A stretch of DNA of 64,000 nucleotides from Anthostomella pinea (taxonomy: Eukaryota > Ascomycota > Sordariomycetes > Xylariales > Xylariaceae), in contig CAUWAG010000008.1 in assembly GCA_963556695.1 (NCBI GenBank), positions 2,108,001-2,172,000 on the forward strand, written 5' to 3'. Positions 10,795 through 21,972 of the stretch are shown piece after piece. A program made the position numbers and the translations under genes. The notes under the pieces are model-generated. The model was not told where the DNA came from and searched no databases. It was given only the letters and a program-made list of their open reading frames with translations. Each line of letters starts with the position of its first letter. Positions within the stretch are counted from its first letter, which is position 1.

Positions 10795-12020
10795 TTCGGT
10801 CGAGTTGTCGTCTGCTGGTATACGCTCGGCGAGGTACAGAGTCGTGTGTCGGGCTGGTGGGGAGAGATACTCGTAGTTCGTGTCTGTGGAATATGCGGGC
10901 CAAAATTGATTTGAAGTTCTACGTTGTTGTTGTCACTGTTTTTTGAGACCTTCTCAGGTTCAGGGCCACAGTGATCGGTCGGTTGGGTGGTGGGTCACAG
11001 TGTTAAACGTAGGCGGGAAGTTGCGAAGCAGCGACCTCCAAGGTCTCAAGAACGATGTGCCGCAGTGGCGTGTGAGCAGATAGGAGCGGGAAGGCGCTTT
11101 GAGCTTCACAGGACACCAAGAACTTGATGAGTCCAGTAGACACTACAAGACACCCTGCAGAATACCGTCAAAAATCCCACGCATAGTAACGCTAGTTGAA
11201 TCGATGTGATCATGTAATTACGGCCAAGCGCTGTAGTCCCATTGCGATGACATTGACTACATTAGGTAGTGTATAGGGGCTTTATTGGCCCAGCTTCTGG
11301 GTACTCGTGTTAGTCTGATGGTGGCCATCACACCCAGACGAGTAAGGCCCCGGTTGAACCTACCCGACATGTATCCCAGATGAGGGAAATCGCGGTCACG
11401 ACTACCAAAGTGACATGGTGATGAGCAATCTGAAAGGCAAACCTTGACGACATTCGGGCGTGAAGTTCTGTAAAATCTGCGGGACATTGACCGGCTTGGA
11501 AGAACCAGGTTCACGAGCTACCGCCAGCGAGCAATATGGAGCGCAGACGAGTGCGGCTGATGATGCCAGGAGGAGGTTCGGTCGGGAAGATTGACACGGC
11601 CCCTTGACCAGGGGCCCAAATGGCTCTAATTGGGCAAGTGTAGGGAGCATCAGGCCTTCTGGCGCTGTGCGCAAAGCAACCTGAAGTTAGCGGAAGACGA
11701 TTCGTCATATAATACGACCAGCCCTGGACTGGCACACTTGGTACAATGTGCCCTCATTAGTCGGCAACAGGGTTCAAGCATTAGACGCGCAGTTTAACCG
11801 TCGGTCGATTCATAATACAGCGCTTCTCATGTCAGTAAATCCGGCCATCAACAGTGGATGAGAATAGTTGTACTCACTGTTGCGTGACATTCCCATTTCC
11901 TCCCACATCCATAGTGAACTTCTTTCATCGAATCCTCGAAAAGACCTGCTGGACGACCCATCAGAATATTCGCAGCACTACCGCATTCTTAGCGGACGCT
12001 GGTCATCAGATCGGAGCTGA
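10795..12020. other. Intergenic, no gene supported
   Basis: Possibly contains an upstream exon of the membrane-protein gene near 10800-10900. Otherwise there is only the 3' flank of the helicase gene, and no repeats were noticed. Confidence 0.45.
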
Positions 12021-13323
12021 TCAGGCAATAAGGTCTGCCACGTTCATTGGCATCTCATCGATCTGAGTAGAGTAGTACACTGCTAGTGTTAGCACAGGCC
12101 TTCGAAGGAAGAGATTCGGTGGCTTACATTCAATATCACGAAGGATACGAACATCTTCGCTAGTAACGAAGTTGATGGCGACACCCTTGCGACCAAACCG
12201 TCCACTGCGACCAATACGGTGGATGTAGTTCTCACGATTGCTCGGAAGGTCATAGTTGATGACCAAGCTGACCTGCTGGACATCGATACCACGCGCCCAG
12301 ACATCCGTCGAGATCAAGACTCTGCTGTTGCCCTGTCTGAAGTCCTGCATAATGCTGTCTCTCTCCTTCTGAGGCATGTCTCCGTGCATGCTGCTGACAG
12401 TGAAGTTTGCCTCGCGCATCTTGTCGGTCAACCAGTCCACCTTGCGTCGGGTGTTGCAGAAGATCACGGCCTGGGTAATGGTGAGTGTGTCGTACAGGTC
12501 GCAAAGGGTGTCGAACTTCCAGTCTTCCTTTTCGACAGCAATGAAGTATTGCTTCAAACCTTCGAGGGTCAACTCGTCACGCTTGACGAGAATGCGGACT
12601 GGGTCGGTCATGAACTTCGTAGTCATGTCGAGAACGTCGTAGGGTAGGGTAGCGGAGACGACGACGACCTGTGTGGCCGGCGGCAGGTATCGGTACACGT
12701 CGTAGATTTGCTCGCGGAAACCTTGGTTCAGCAGCTCGTCGGCTTCATCCAGCACGAGCATCTTGATCTTCTTGGTGCGCAAGTGGCGACGACGGATCAT
12801 GTCGGCCACACGACCGGGAGTACCAGAAACGATGTGCTGACCATAATCCAGCTTTCGGATATCCTCGCCCACGTTGGTTCCGCCGATGCACGCATGGCAC
12901 TGAACGTTCATGTAGTCGCCCAGAGCCATGACCACGGACTGAATCTGCGTGGCCAGCTCGCGTGTAGGAGATAGCACGAGGGCCTGTGTTTCGCGCACGG
13001 CGGTGTCGATGACCTGAAGCATTGAGATAGAGAAGGTAGCAGTTTTACCGGTTCCGGACTGCGCTTGAGCGATGGTGTCGCGTCCCTTGCAAACTTGGAC
13101 GATGGCTCGAGACTGGACGGCGGAGGGCGATTCGTAGCCGTATGCGTAGATTCCACGGAGGAGGTTCTCTAGGACGGATTAGCAGTCTATCGTGAGAATG
13201 GCAGTGGTCTTCCTTACCCTTCAAGGACATGGCCTCGAACGTGGGATGGACCGTAACCTCTTTCGAGGTCGAGAACTCCATCTTCTCCTCCGCGCGACGA
13301 TCGATGCCACTGCCTTCTGCCAT
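12021..13323 (-). CDS. fal1: ATP-dependent RNA helicase FAL1 (eIF4A-III-like)
   Basis: Exons are 13218-13323, 12128-13168 and 12021-12079; introns of 49 and 48 bp have donors GTAAGG and GTAAGC. The product has 401 residues, the normal length for FAL1/eIF4AIII. Motifs in order: Q-motif region ([10 protein letters not shown]), I AQSGTGKT, Ia PTRELA, Ib TPGR, II DEAD (VLDEADELL), [39 protein letters not shown]. The C-terminus, [15 protein letters not shown], is diagnostic of the eIF4A/FAL1 branch. ATG 13323 ([17 protein letters not shown]) matches orthologue starts; an upstream in-frame ATG at 13401 would add a low-complexity Ser/Thr tail. FAL1 acts in 18S rRNA maturation in yeast, and its eIF4AIII orthologues form the exon-junction complex core. 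Confidence 0.95.
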
Positions 13324-13687
13324 ATTTCCGATTTGTTGGTAGTCTCGTGTCGTTGAGGTCGAGGTCGAGGTCGAGCTGGTCGGGTCGCCGTTCGTAGACA
13401 ATTATTATGTTTAGTGGAGAAACTTTGTATGTCGGCCGCTTCTGAGGCACAAGCTTCCGTGCTTCCCTACCCCAGTCCACACTAATGTGGCTTGTTCACG
13501 GTATTTGGTGCTGCACCGCCACAACTGCTTCATTCAATGTTGCACTTCAAAGTTGAGCAAGGCTCACCAAATTCTTCTTCAGCCTCATCGTCCTGCTACC
13601 CTTTTCACTCTTTCTCGATCACCGACCGCCCAACACTTTATCCCACCAAGATCATCTACCTGGATCTACCCATTGGTGCCTCTAACG
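13324..13687. promoter_or_regulatory. Shared divergent promoter of FAL1 and SF3a3
   Basis: 364 bp separates the two start codons. Near the FAL1 side there is a short run of GTCGAG-type hexamers (about 13350-13375), and CT-rich tracts lie before the SF3a3 start. No TATA box is evident, as is common for housekeeping genes. Confidence 0.5.
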
Positions 13688-15254
13688 ATGTTATTGGAAG
13701 AGCAAAGGTTCTTGCACGAGGACCTCGAGCGCCTTGAGCAAGGCATCGCCGATCGCATTGGCGATGAACCAAAACATGTACGTCGCTGATACTCTATTGA
13801 CACGGTCCAGTGCTGACATTGTCTTCTAGATTCGGGATCGCTTGGCGCAAGACCACCAGATATCGCAATTTCTCGATCGCATTTCCGCACAATCAGAAAA
13901 GCTCCTCACCATATATCGCGATGCAGACGGTACGAGGTCGCGCGAGATCCAGCAGATCGGGACCGGCGATCCGATGGAGGAGTTTTACAAACAGCTGGCC
14001 GAAGTGAAGAGCTTCCACGCAAGGTACCCGAACGAGCCGGTTGAGAACCTCGAGCGAGCATACAAGCCGAAGAAGGGAGCCGATGCCGATCTAGCGCAAC
14101 CCAGCATCGTGGACACCATGTTCACGGGTGAAGAAGCGTTTGGGCGGTTCTTCGATCTACACACGTGCCACGAGCTCTACCTCAACCTCCCCAACGCCAA
14201 ACGCTTAAGCTACCTACAATATCTGGAGTTGTTTGACAACTTCTCTCCCGGCGCTGGTGGTCTGAAGAGATCCGAGAAGATGACCGATCAATACTTCAAA
14301 TACGTCGGGCAGCTTGCTTTGGATCTGGAAACCTTCATGCGGAAGACGCGACCGTTAGAAAATGTGGATAAGATTATTGCTGACTTCGACAACGAGTTTT
14401 CTACCGCGTGGGAGAAGGACGAGGTAGCGGAATGGAAGAACGAAGCGTCAGCTACTAGTGGCGCGAACGAGCACATGACATCAGGCGATGGTATCTGGTG
14501 TGAGGATTGTGAGAAGGATTTCAAGAATGAGAACGTCTACAAGGGACATCTCTCTGGCAAGAAGCATACCAGAGCAGCTGCTGAACGGGCAAAACGATTG
14601 CAAGAAGGCGACGAGTCCACGAACGGTGCGGGCAAAGGTGGACCATCGGCAAATCGGCTAAAGGAACGGGCGATTGCGGAGCGCGAGTTCCGTATCAAGC
14701 GTCTGGCCAGCGCGATGAGCACAGAACGCAGTGATACCCGGGTGAACGTCGAACGGAAGCAGGGCATGACGGAACGTGAGCGACAGCAGGAACTGGAAAA
14801 CCTCTTCAACACGTCGAACGCGACAAACCAGGCCATGGAGACAGAAGAAGGCGATGAGGAGGATGACGACGAGAGGATATACAACCCCTTGAAACTACCG
14901 CTTGCATGGGACGGCAAGCCCATCCCATTCTGGCTGTACAAGCTCCACGGACTGGGTGTCGAATTCGCATGTGAGGTGTGCGGAAACTTCGTTTACATGG
15001 GGCGGAGGGCGTTTGACAAGCACTTCAACGAGGCACGACATATCTACGGACTGAAGTGTCTCGGTATCACGAATACGGCACTCTTCAGGGATATCACTGC
15101 CATTGACGAGGCTTTGAGGTTATGGGAGAAGATCCAGAAGGACAAGCGGCAGGGCAAGGTGGATGACAGCACTGTCATCCAGATGGAGGATGCAGAAGGA
15201 AACGTTATGCCTGAAAAGGTCTACTACGATCTGCAGAAGCAGGGTCTGTTGTAA
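13688..15254 (+). CDS. Splicing factor SF3a subunit 3 (SF3a60/Prp9)
   Basis: Exons are 13688-13777 and 13830-15254, with a 52-bp intron (donor GTACGT, acceptor TAG). The product has 504 residues, close to the SF3a60 norm. The N-terminus MLLEEQRFLHEDLERLEQ and the block FTGEEAFGRFFDLHTCHELYL are conserved SF3a60 elements. A matrin/U1-type C2H2 zinc finger (CEDCEKDF...GHLSGKKH) lies near residue 255. The C-terminal finger (CEVCGNFVYMGR...HFNEARH) near residue 410 is followed by LKCLGITNTALF. An acidic stretch (EEGDEEDDDE) lies between them. SF3a60 joins SF3a66 and SF3a120 in the U2 snRNP and helps commit the branch-site region to the prespliceosome. Confidence 0.95.
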
Positions 15255-15885
15255 AGATAGTTCGTCATTGCCCGGGACGCGCAATGAAGGAGACGGCACG
15301 AGGAGATTCATGAATACGACTTGGTAATGAACAATGCCATCTGTATTATCAAGATGATGTCTACGACCAGGGTGATACACGACGAAGTTGGCTTCCTCGC
15401 GACATTATCTTAGGTCACACGCAGGAGTACCAACGTCTGGACAGTAGCTCCCTAACCTTTGACCACACCCTTCCATGTTAAAAGGTCTACCATTTCGGCC
15501 TGAAAATGCTGCGGGCTGTCACTCTTTCCCCGGATGAGGATGCGGACGTGAGCAGTTCGGCCGATAGCACACAAACACACTGATGTCCACAGCACCCTCA
15601 CTGTATTGGTCTGGAGCCTGGCGTGACTGGAATACCGCATCATCGCTGTGACATATTTTGGTTCTAGTTATCCATTCGGTGGTGGACTCAACATATCGGG
15701 ACAGATTTGTGTAAACATTGAACTTGTAGAAGGCAAACTGAGACGGAGACCCATGGATGTTGAAGCCATGGCAAGTCTATGCTATCTATCTAGACCATCC
15801 GCGTCCTCTTGACGCCGAAGCCTACACCACACACCCGTCCTCAAACACCTCCAGATCGGACTTGCCACCCACAAGCATACTCGGC
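15255..15885. other. Intergenic, convergent gene ends
   Basis: 3' flanks of two convergent genes; nothing else is seen. Confidence 0.5.
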
Positions 15886-16597
15886 TCACCGCCCTCCCTT
15901 CTTAGGCCTAACCAACCAAGCGAACTTCCCCCCACTCCTATCCTTCCCCTTGAAAGGACTCTTCACCTCAACATCCTTCACAAACACGAACCCATTCTTC
16001 TCATACAACCCTTTCCCATAAACCGAACTCTCTACCACAGCCTCCACCCCCAACTCATCAGCCTTGTCTGTCCCCCACCTGACCAAAGCGACACCAACAC
16101 CCCGTCTCTGATACTCGGGATCAATCGCAAGAACGTCCAAGCATACAAGATTCCCTCCCGACTTCCTGATAGCAGCGTTCCGCTCTTCAAGGAAGAGCTT
16201 AGCCATAATCGACGCAAACGCCATTTCCTCTTCGTCGTTCCAGTAGTTGACGTGCTTGACTTCGCTCTTGCCGGGCAGGGTATTGTTGGAGTAGATGATC
16301 CACTTGGCCATGCCTATAATTACTCCGGAGTCGGCGTCGACGGCCTTCATGTATTTGGCATGCGGACTTGACTTGCGGATCTCTCGCATGCGGTCGGCTG
16401 CTTGTTTGCGGCCAGAAGTCTCCCAGTGGAGGGGCCACATGAGATCCCACCTGCAGGTTCGATAAGTATGAGAGAGCGGTGCTTTGGAGTGGTGGATTCA
16501 TTACTTACATGGGCTCATTGCGCTGGAAGGCTAGGGAGGCGACCTCGATGAGGCGGTCCATGTCGGCATCTTCTGCCTCTAGGACTTGGACGGGCAT
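15886..16597 (-). CDS. GNAT-family N-acetyltransferase
   Basis: Exons are 16509-16597 and 15886-16450, with a 58-bp intron (donor GTAAGT, acceptor CAG) splitting an ATG codon; the product has 217 residues. The start MPVQVLEAEDADMDRLIEV gives the usual GNAT first strand and helix. Motif A, LDVLAIDPEYQRRGVGVALV, contains the acetyl-CoA pyrophosphate-binding loop R/Q-x-x-G-x-G/A (QRRGVGVA). Motif B is YEKNGFVFV. The layout matches the fungal GNAT proteins that resemble puromycin acetyltransferase and secondary-metabolite acyltransferases. The substrate cannot be read from sequence. Confidence 0.88.
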
Positions 16598-17728
16598 GAC
16601 GGGTTCTATGTCTGGATTATTTTAGAGAGTGCGCGGGGACGTGTGTAGCGAGAAGCTGGACCGTTTTCAAATAGGGGACAACGCTTTGAGCAGAAATCAT
16701 CCACTTAAAGAGTAACATCTATGTCTGCGAAAGGCGCAATAATATGCGCGCCCTTCGGAGCGAAAACACAGATCTCTCTATCGAATGGGATTGCAGCGGC
16801 AATTACGATGTGGAGACAACGGGGCACGTATTTTGGTACATAAAGTTCCATCTTCGCCATGGCAGCAGCGTCGTAAGCCGGATGGGTCAGATCAGGTCTC
16901 GAATCACAGATAGACTATATCCTACGACGTTTTGGGCATCTTAATTTGGGGAAGGATGTCAATGATATTAAAGAGTGATCTACTAAAATTCCGAGGGCCA
17001 ATGTGCCTTCCTAAGAATACCGGCAGCTCCACCTGAAGTCCATACTTATAATGTGGGCACGTCCAGTTCTGTAACTGAGTCAGAGCAAGATTGGGTGACA
17101 ACCGTGGACGCTTGCTTTGAGTAGACAGTCAGGTACTGAGAGATATCACAAAAATCTCAGATAGTTGGTAAGATAGGTAGGTTGTAGGTTGAAGTGCCTG
17201 GCAGAGGTGATACCATCAAGGGGAATCTTTGTTGGAAATTCGGTAACAAAAGTACAAACAGGTAGTAACCAGCCAGGCATTTGCGAATCACGAATGCATA
17301 TCCGTGGCAAGTAACTATCAGTAAGGATAAGCGCATAACTAAAGTGAACACCGTACGTTGCGAGCAGAAAGTGTATGCTATCATGTTGAAAGCCTAAGCC
17401 TCAAAAAGGTGGGTGACTGGGAGCTTCCCCTGGCCACACAGTTTGGATTGCGAGTGGTCCGTGCGATGGTCATTGTTACTCAGTAGCTCACCCCACCAAC
17501 TCCCGTCGCGTGACCCAAACATTGGAGAGAAAGCACCGCGTCATCGAGCTACCTCTTTGCTGCCTTCCAAGTTATGCTTGAGATAAAGTCGACTACCTGC
17601 GCATAGTACTCTGGCACGGAAATTCTGCACTTGCAATGGATCCAGACCTTGACAGCGACTGCAGTCGCGATTGGAATCGAAGAATCTTACCACCTCATCG
17701 CTGAGAGACGCGCCGCGACCGTGCAACA
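16598..17728. other. Intergenic, no gene supported
   Basis: Divergent spacer between the acetyltransferase and SLX1; no coding frame or repeat can be supported. Confidence 0.5.
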
Positions 17729-18758
17729 ATGCCTGGTCTATCGAAGCCGATTCCGCCCCTTTACACCGTCTACATCCTGCGATCGACTGTACGTCATTCG
17801 TCACTCTATATCGGTTCGACGCCTAATCCACCAAGACGGCTGAAACAGCACAATGGCGACGCGAAAGGTGGCGCAGTGCGTACATCACGAGAGACGCTGC
17901 GGCCCTGGGAGATGGTCGGTATCGTCTCCGGCTTCCCTGGAATGGTCGCAGCCTTGAAGTTCGAGTAAGCTATACCCACACAGAAGTTGGCGTTGCATTC
18001 CGACTGACTTGAGAAACTAATCATTTAACAGATGGGCTCTGACAAACCCTCACCTGTCGCTACACATCCCTTCCACATCCCGAATAACTATCTCAACGCA
18101 GAAGAAGCGCAACGGACATCCTAAGCGGCCACGACACAGCCTTACCTCGATCATCTCGAATCTTCATCTCCTGCTTCGCGTACCAAGCTTCGCCAGGTGG
18201 CCTTTAGAGCTTCGTTTCTTTGCTCCCGAGGTTCACAAGGCGTGGAAGAAGTGGTGCGACACGGCGAACGAGCCAGTGCGCGAGTCGATCCCGGTATACA
18301 CGGACTTTGGGCCTGCACACACAGATACCACTGCCGATGAGTCTGGGCCGATCACCGGAATAGACGAACCATGGGGTATTCATGCACTTCCGTTGGACTA
18401 CAAGCCGTTGAAGGACTACGTGACAAAGACAAATTCGATATACACCTTCGAGAGGGAGGGCTCTTGCGTCATCTGCCGGGAGTATCTACCGCCCGGAGAG
18501 GGTCTCTATGCGACGTGCCCGAACACGGGATGCGAGGGTACGGGCCACGTCTCCTGCTGGAGTCGACATATGCTTGGGAACAGCGATGAAGACGTTATTC
18601 CAATATCCGGCCAGTGCCCACAATGCAAGGGCAAGGTGATGTGGGGAGAGATGATGAAGGAGATGACGCTGCGAGTGCGAGGCGCAAAGGAGGTCGATAA
18701 GCTGCTCAAGAAGCCTCGGAAACGGACAGCTGAAGTTGCAGCTGAAGACAGCGAATGA
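17729..18758 (+). CDS. slx1: SLX1 structure-specific endonuclease, catalytic subunit
   Basis: Exons are 17729-17964 and 18032-18758, with a 67-bp intron (donor GTAAGC, acceptor CAG) falling inside a Glu codon; the product has 320 residues. The GIY-YIG domain occupies residues about 12-95: [14 protein letters not shown], then the catalytic arginine region [10 protein letters not shown] and the metal-binding glutamate in FEWALTNPH, restored by splicing. The C-terminal RING/PHD-like finger runs [32 protein letters not shown] and [16 protein letters not shown]1 works with SLX4 to cut branched DNA such as Holliday junctions and 5' flaps during repair and rDNA maintenance. SLX4 is not in the window. 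Confidence 0.95.
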
Positions 18759-21700
18759 CCTTCGCAATGATGAAGTCGTATGTACTCTGCGTAAGGCACG
18801 AGCTACTAGCATTGGAGGGGATTGGGTTCACAACGCACATAACTGGGGTTTGGTATTCGGAGCATAGCAGGGCGTTGGTGGTCTATTCTAGGAACACTCC
18901 ATGGGGTTGCATTCTTGAATGATACTCAAAAGAAGCGTTTATCACTGGGTGCCTCGTGGCATGCCCATACCGAATACATGCGTGTCTTGCACTGCCCAGT
19001 CTATATCGGTCTCCTCTACAAGGGCATACTGAAGAAATGCGACGGTGGTGGCATTGCTAGTCAGACTGTTGAAACTTGGAGGGCTGAGATGTCGTGCTCG
19101 GTTCTGGAAGTGTTACACCTGCAGTGCATTTCGGCCCCCGCCTCGCCCGCAACGCTGTCCATTTTTGGCGACGACCCGATCATCTGCTGATCTTCTCGCA
19201 GAGTCGCAGCTCACAGCGAGACAGCCGCCAGGGCTCGGGGAGCCCCAGTACGCACGTTCGCATTCAAGCCCCTGGCGGTGTCATTCTCCAGGGGACAGGT
19301 ACAGGGGCATGGTAACCGCTTTTTAGACGACATGTCACACTGATTGGTCCTTTAGACGACACTAGCGAATTTGCCCCCTGCCAGTTGTGCGGTGATATCA
19401 AGTCTCTCTTTTGACGACAACGGATCCATGGGAGAAGCGGGGGCTCTCATGTTTGTCATCTGTTCTCATGCCCTCGTGGCCGTTTCTCTTGAAACTCTCA
19501 TCTCTTTCGCTTGCTTGCTTCATCTTCTTCTCGCTAACCCATGACCCGGGCGATATTTCCTTCATTCTTTCATTTGTTTGCCGCGGCATTGATATCTCCC
19601 TTTTATTCATCCTGTCAACTTCCAAGCACTCGACGATCTCGGCTACCTTAGGCGTTGCGTAGGTAACGACCGAGGGTCATCAGAATAAGCGTCACAAAAG
19701 GCGGAATTCGCAACGTCGCACAAGTAAAATGCCGCGCATGGCTGGGGCTAGGAAAGTTCTTGGCGTAATCCTCCAGTCACCACCTAGGGAAACGGGCAGA
19801 TGACATGCCACGCTTTCCATCGCATCTGCCGCTCCTTTACCTCCGCTTATCACTACCACGCCTTATCTGTAGAATTCTCGGCCATGATTGATCAGTGATT
19901 CCTTTACTCGACGGGCCAAATATTCGAATGCCCATTTTCCGTGCGGCTGGCCCCCTCAGCTCCTACCGGCTGTCGTTATGTGAGCTCTCTCTTTCTTTTT
20001 CTGCCGTTCCTCCCATCAATCGGTCAATCATACGATTCATGCAACGGCGATCTCCCCGTTTCGAGAAGATTACTGTAGTAGATGCTGTCCCACCACCAAA
20101 GCGGTACAAGGTATATGATCCAGCGTACCTGTCTATCACTTTCAGTTCCAGCGATGTCGCAGTGCATCAACTTTGGGCTAAAACCAGCCACTTGCCTCAT
20201 GCAGTCGTATACAATCTATATATCGCAAGGCTGCCCACCGACACAACATGATCAGAAGCTGAGTTCGGTGTTGTTATGTTTAGCAGCTGCTGGAGGCTGC
20301 AAACAACTCGGCCTGCTTTATCAGCTCAATTCAACCACCTTTATACAACTTTATATTTATTCTTGGATGCACGCATATCTTGAACTACCTTAGAAATACC
20401 AACAAGCAAGGGCCATGCCACGAATAGGAATATAATGTTTTGCGATAATTATAAAGTCAGTCTTTACAGCCCGAAAAGTGAGACTTACTGGTAGATGAGC
20501 TGCCGGTTTGACTGACAGAAGTGAATACCTACCTAATGTAACGATATGAACGGAAAAGATTGATGGACATCAAATGGAATGAAGACATGAAGTCCCCGAT
20601 CAGCCGCTCTGCCGCTGTGAGGTCCATTGTCGCCCCACTGTTTTTTGCGACTCTCTGACTTCACTCCCTGAAATGTGCCCCAAATTCCACGACGACGTCT
20701 GCGAGTCGTATCTACCGCAGACCGCCCCTAATGGCCCGTGCACCGCCTTGAAGCACCCAGATTTTCCTCCGTCCCGACTCCCGTCTAGCTCCATTCCCAC
20801 ATGCAGCTGCGGGAAGCAGTGAACCTTAGCACTGGAGCCAGTAGCAATACATCCACTGAAGCCGGTTCGTGATCACTGCCCATCAGCCCACTCCACTGAC
20901 CTCAGCTGGACAAGACTCCCTTGCATGCCTCATCGTGAACATTCAACATCTGGTGCACCCCCAGACTCAAAGTGCCAAACCCCCAAACAAACCAAGCCAT
21001 TGGAAGTCGGTCACCTCGCGTGAACTTTATGTTTGTCGTTCGTTCAGAGCTGCGTCCCTCTTTCTCTCCATCTCTCTGTTCTCTCCCTGCTGGCGATAAA
21101 ACTGGGGGGTTGTTGGTGGTAGATGGTTGATGCACCGTCCAATCAGGTCCATGCAAGCTGTCCCTCATCCACTCACACCCACGCTCAGCCTGGACTTTAC
21201 TACCTACACCTCTCCTGTGCACCTCCCCCAGCCCAGATCTTCCTGACTTTATTATTATTCTCATATTCTGTCCCGTATTGGGTTGATTACATACAAAACT
21301 CACCTCACGATCCTCCCGCCCAGAGGTGAACTTCCCTCTTGAGAAACCCCCTCGTATTGCTAAACTGCTATCAAACTGGGGTTGGTCCCTCTGATGACAG
21401 TAATTCAGTCCCCCGAAATTTCCACCCGAGTTTGTGCCGTGGTCGTGGTGGTTCTCAGCAGGTAGAGAAGATTGGGATCACAGCTTGTTATATCTGGTCT
21501 GTGTCTGTCTGTCCGGACTTGCGCCTGTTATCTGTGTGGTGGAGCGGAAGCTTGCCCGGTGCACCTCATCCTTCCTTCCTGGTGTCCAGTGGTACCTACA
21601 GCTTAGACCAGGCGCACCTCTAACCTTAACCTTCTCGCCCGTCCGCCGTCCCGCCCATATTGTCTCCCTCCCTCCGCACACCCACAACCTCGATATCAAC

Positions 21701-21972
21701 TGCGGCGCAACAACCCTCGGTATCGACCTTGGTGCAACTTTCAGTGCCGCCTGAGTTCTATCGTCCACTTCGAGAGCTGGTATCTTCGTCCACAGCGACT
21801 TCTCTGCGATGCACCTGCTCGCTTTTTGAGAGACAGCCTCGACGCCTTCCCACAATCCGTCGTCGTGGTGGAAAGCTACCTGAGCTTGCCACAGACCAAC
21901 CACGCCATCTTCCCACCGACACCGTCCGAGATTCCCTCGTCAATACCGCAGCCATTCAGCGCCTAGCAGAAA
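18759..21972. other. Long intergenic region and 5' leader of the KDM5 gene
   Basis: 3.2 kb without a supported gene. The last kilobase is CT-rich (for example around 21050-21300), as in promoters and leaders of many filamentous fungi. A 113-codon frame opening at about 21660 overlaps the KDM5 start and could be an upstream ORF. A frame at 19895-20251 has no domain support. Confidence 0.5.

Noticed and set aside
10397..10903. Alternative long minus frame over the membrane protein
   Set aside because: Pro/Arg/His-rich out-of-frame reading with no hydrophobic pattern; the 10258-10794 frame is far more protein-like.
19895..20251. 118-codon plus frame in the long intergenic region
   Set aside because: No domain, no splice-compatible neighbours, and the composition looks non-coding.
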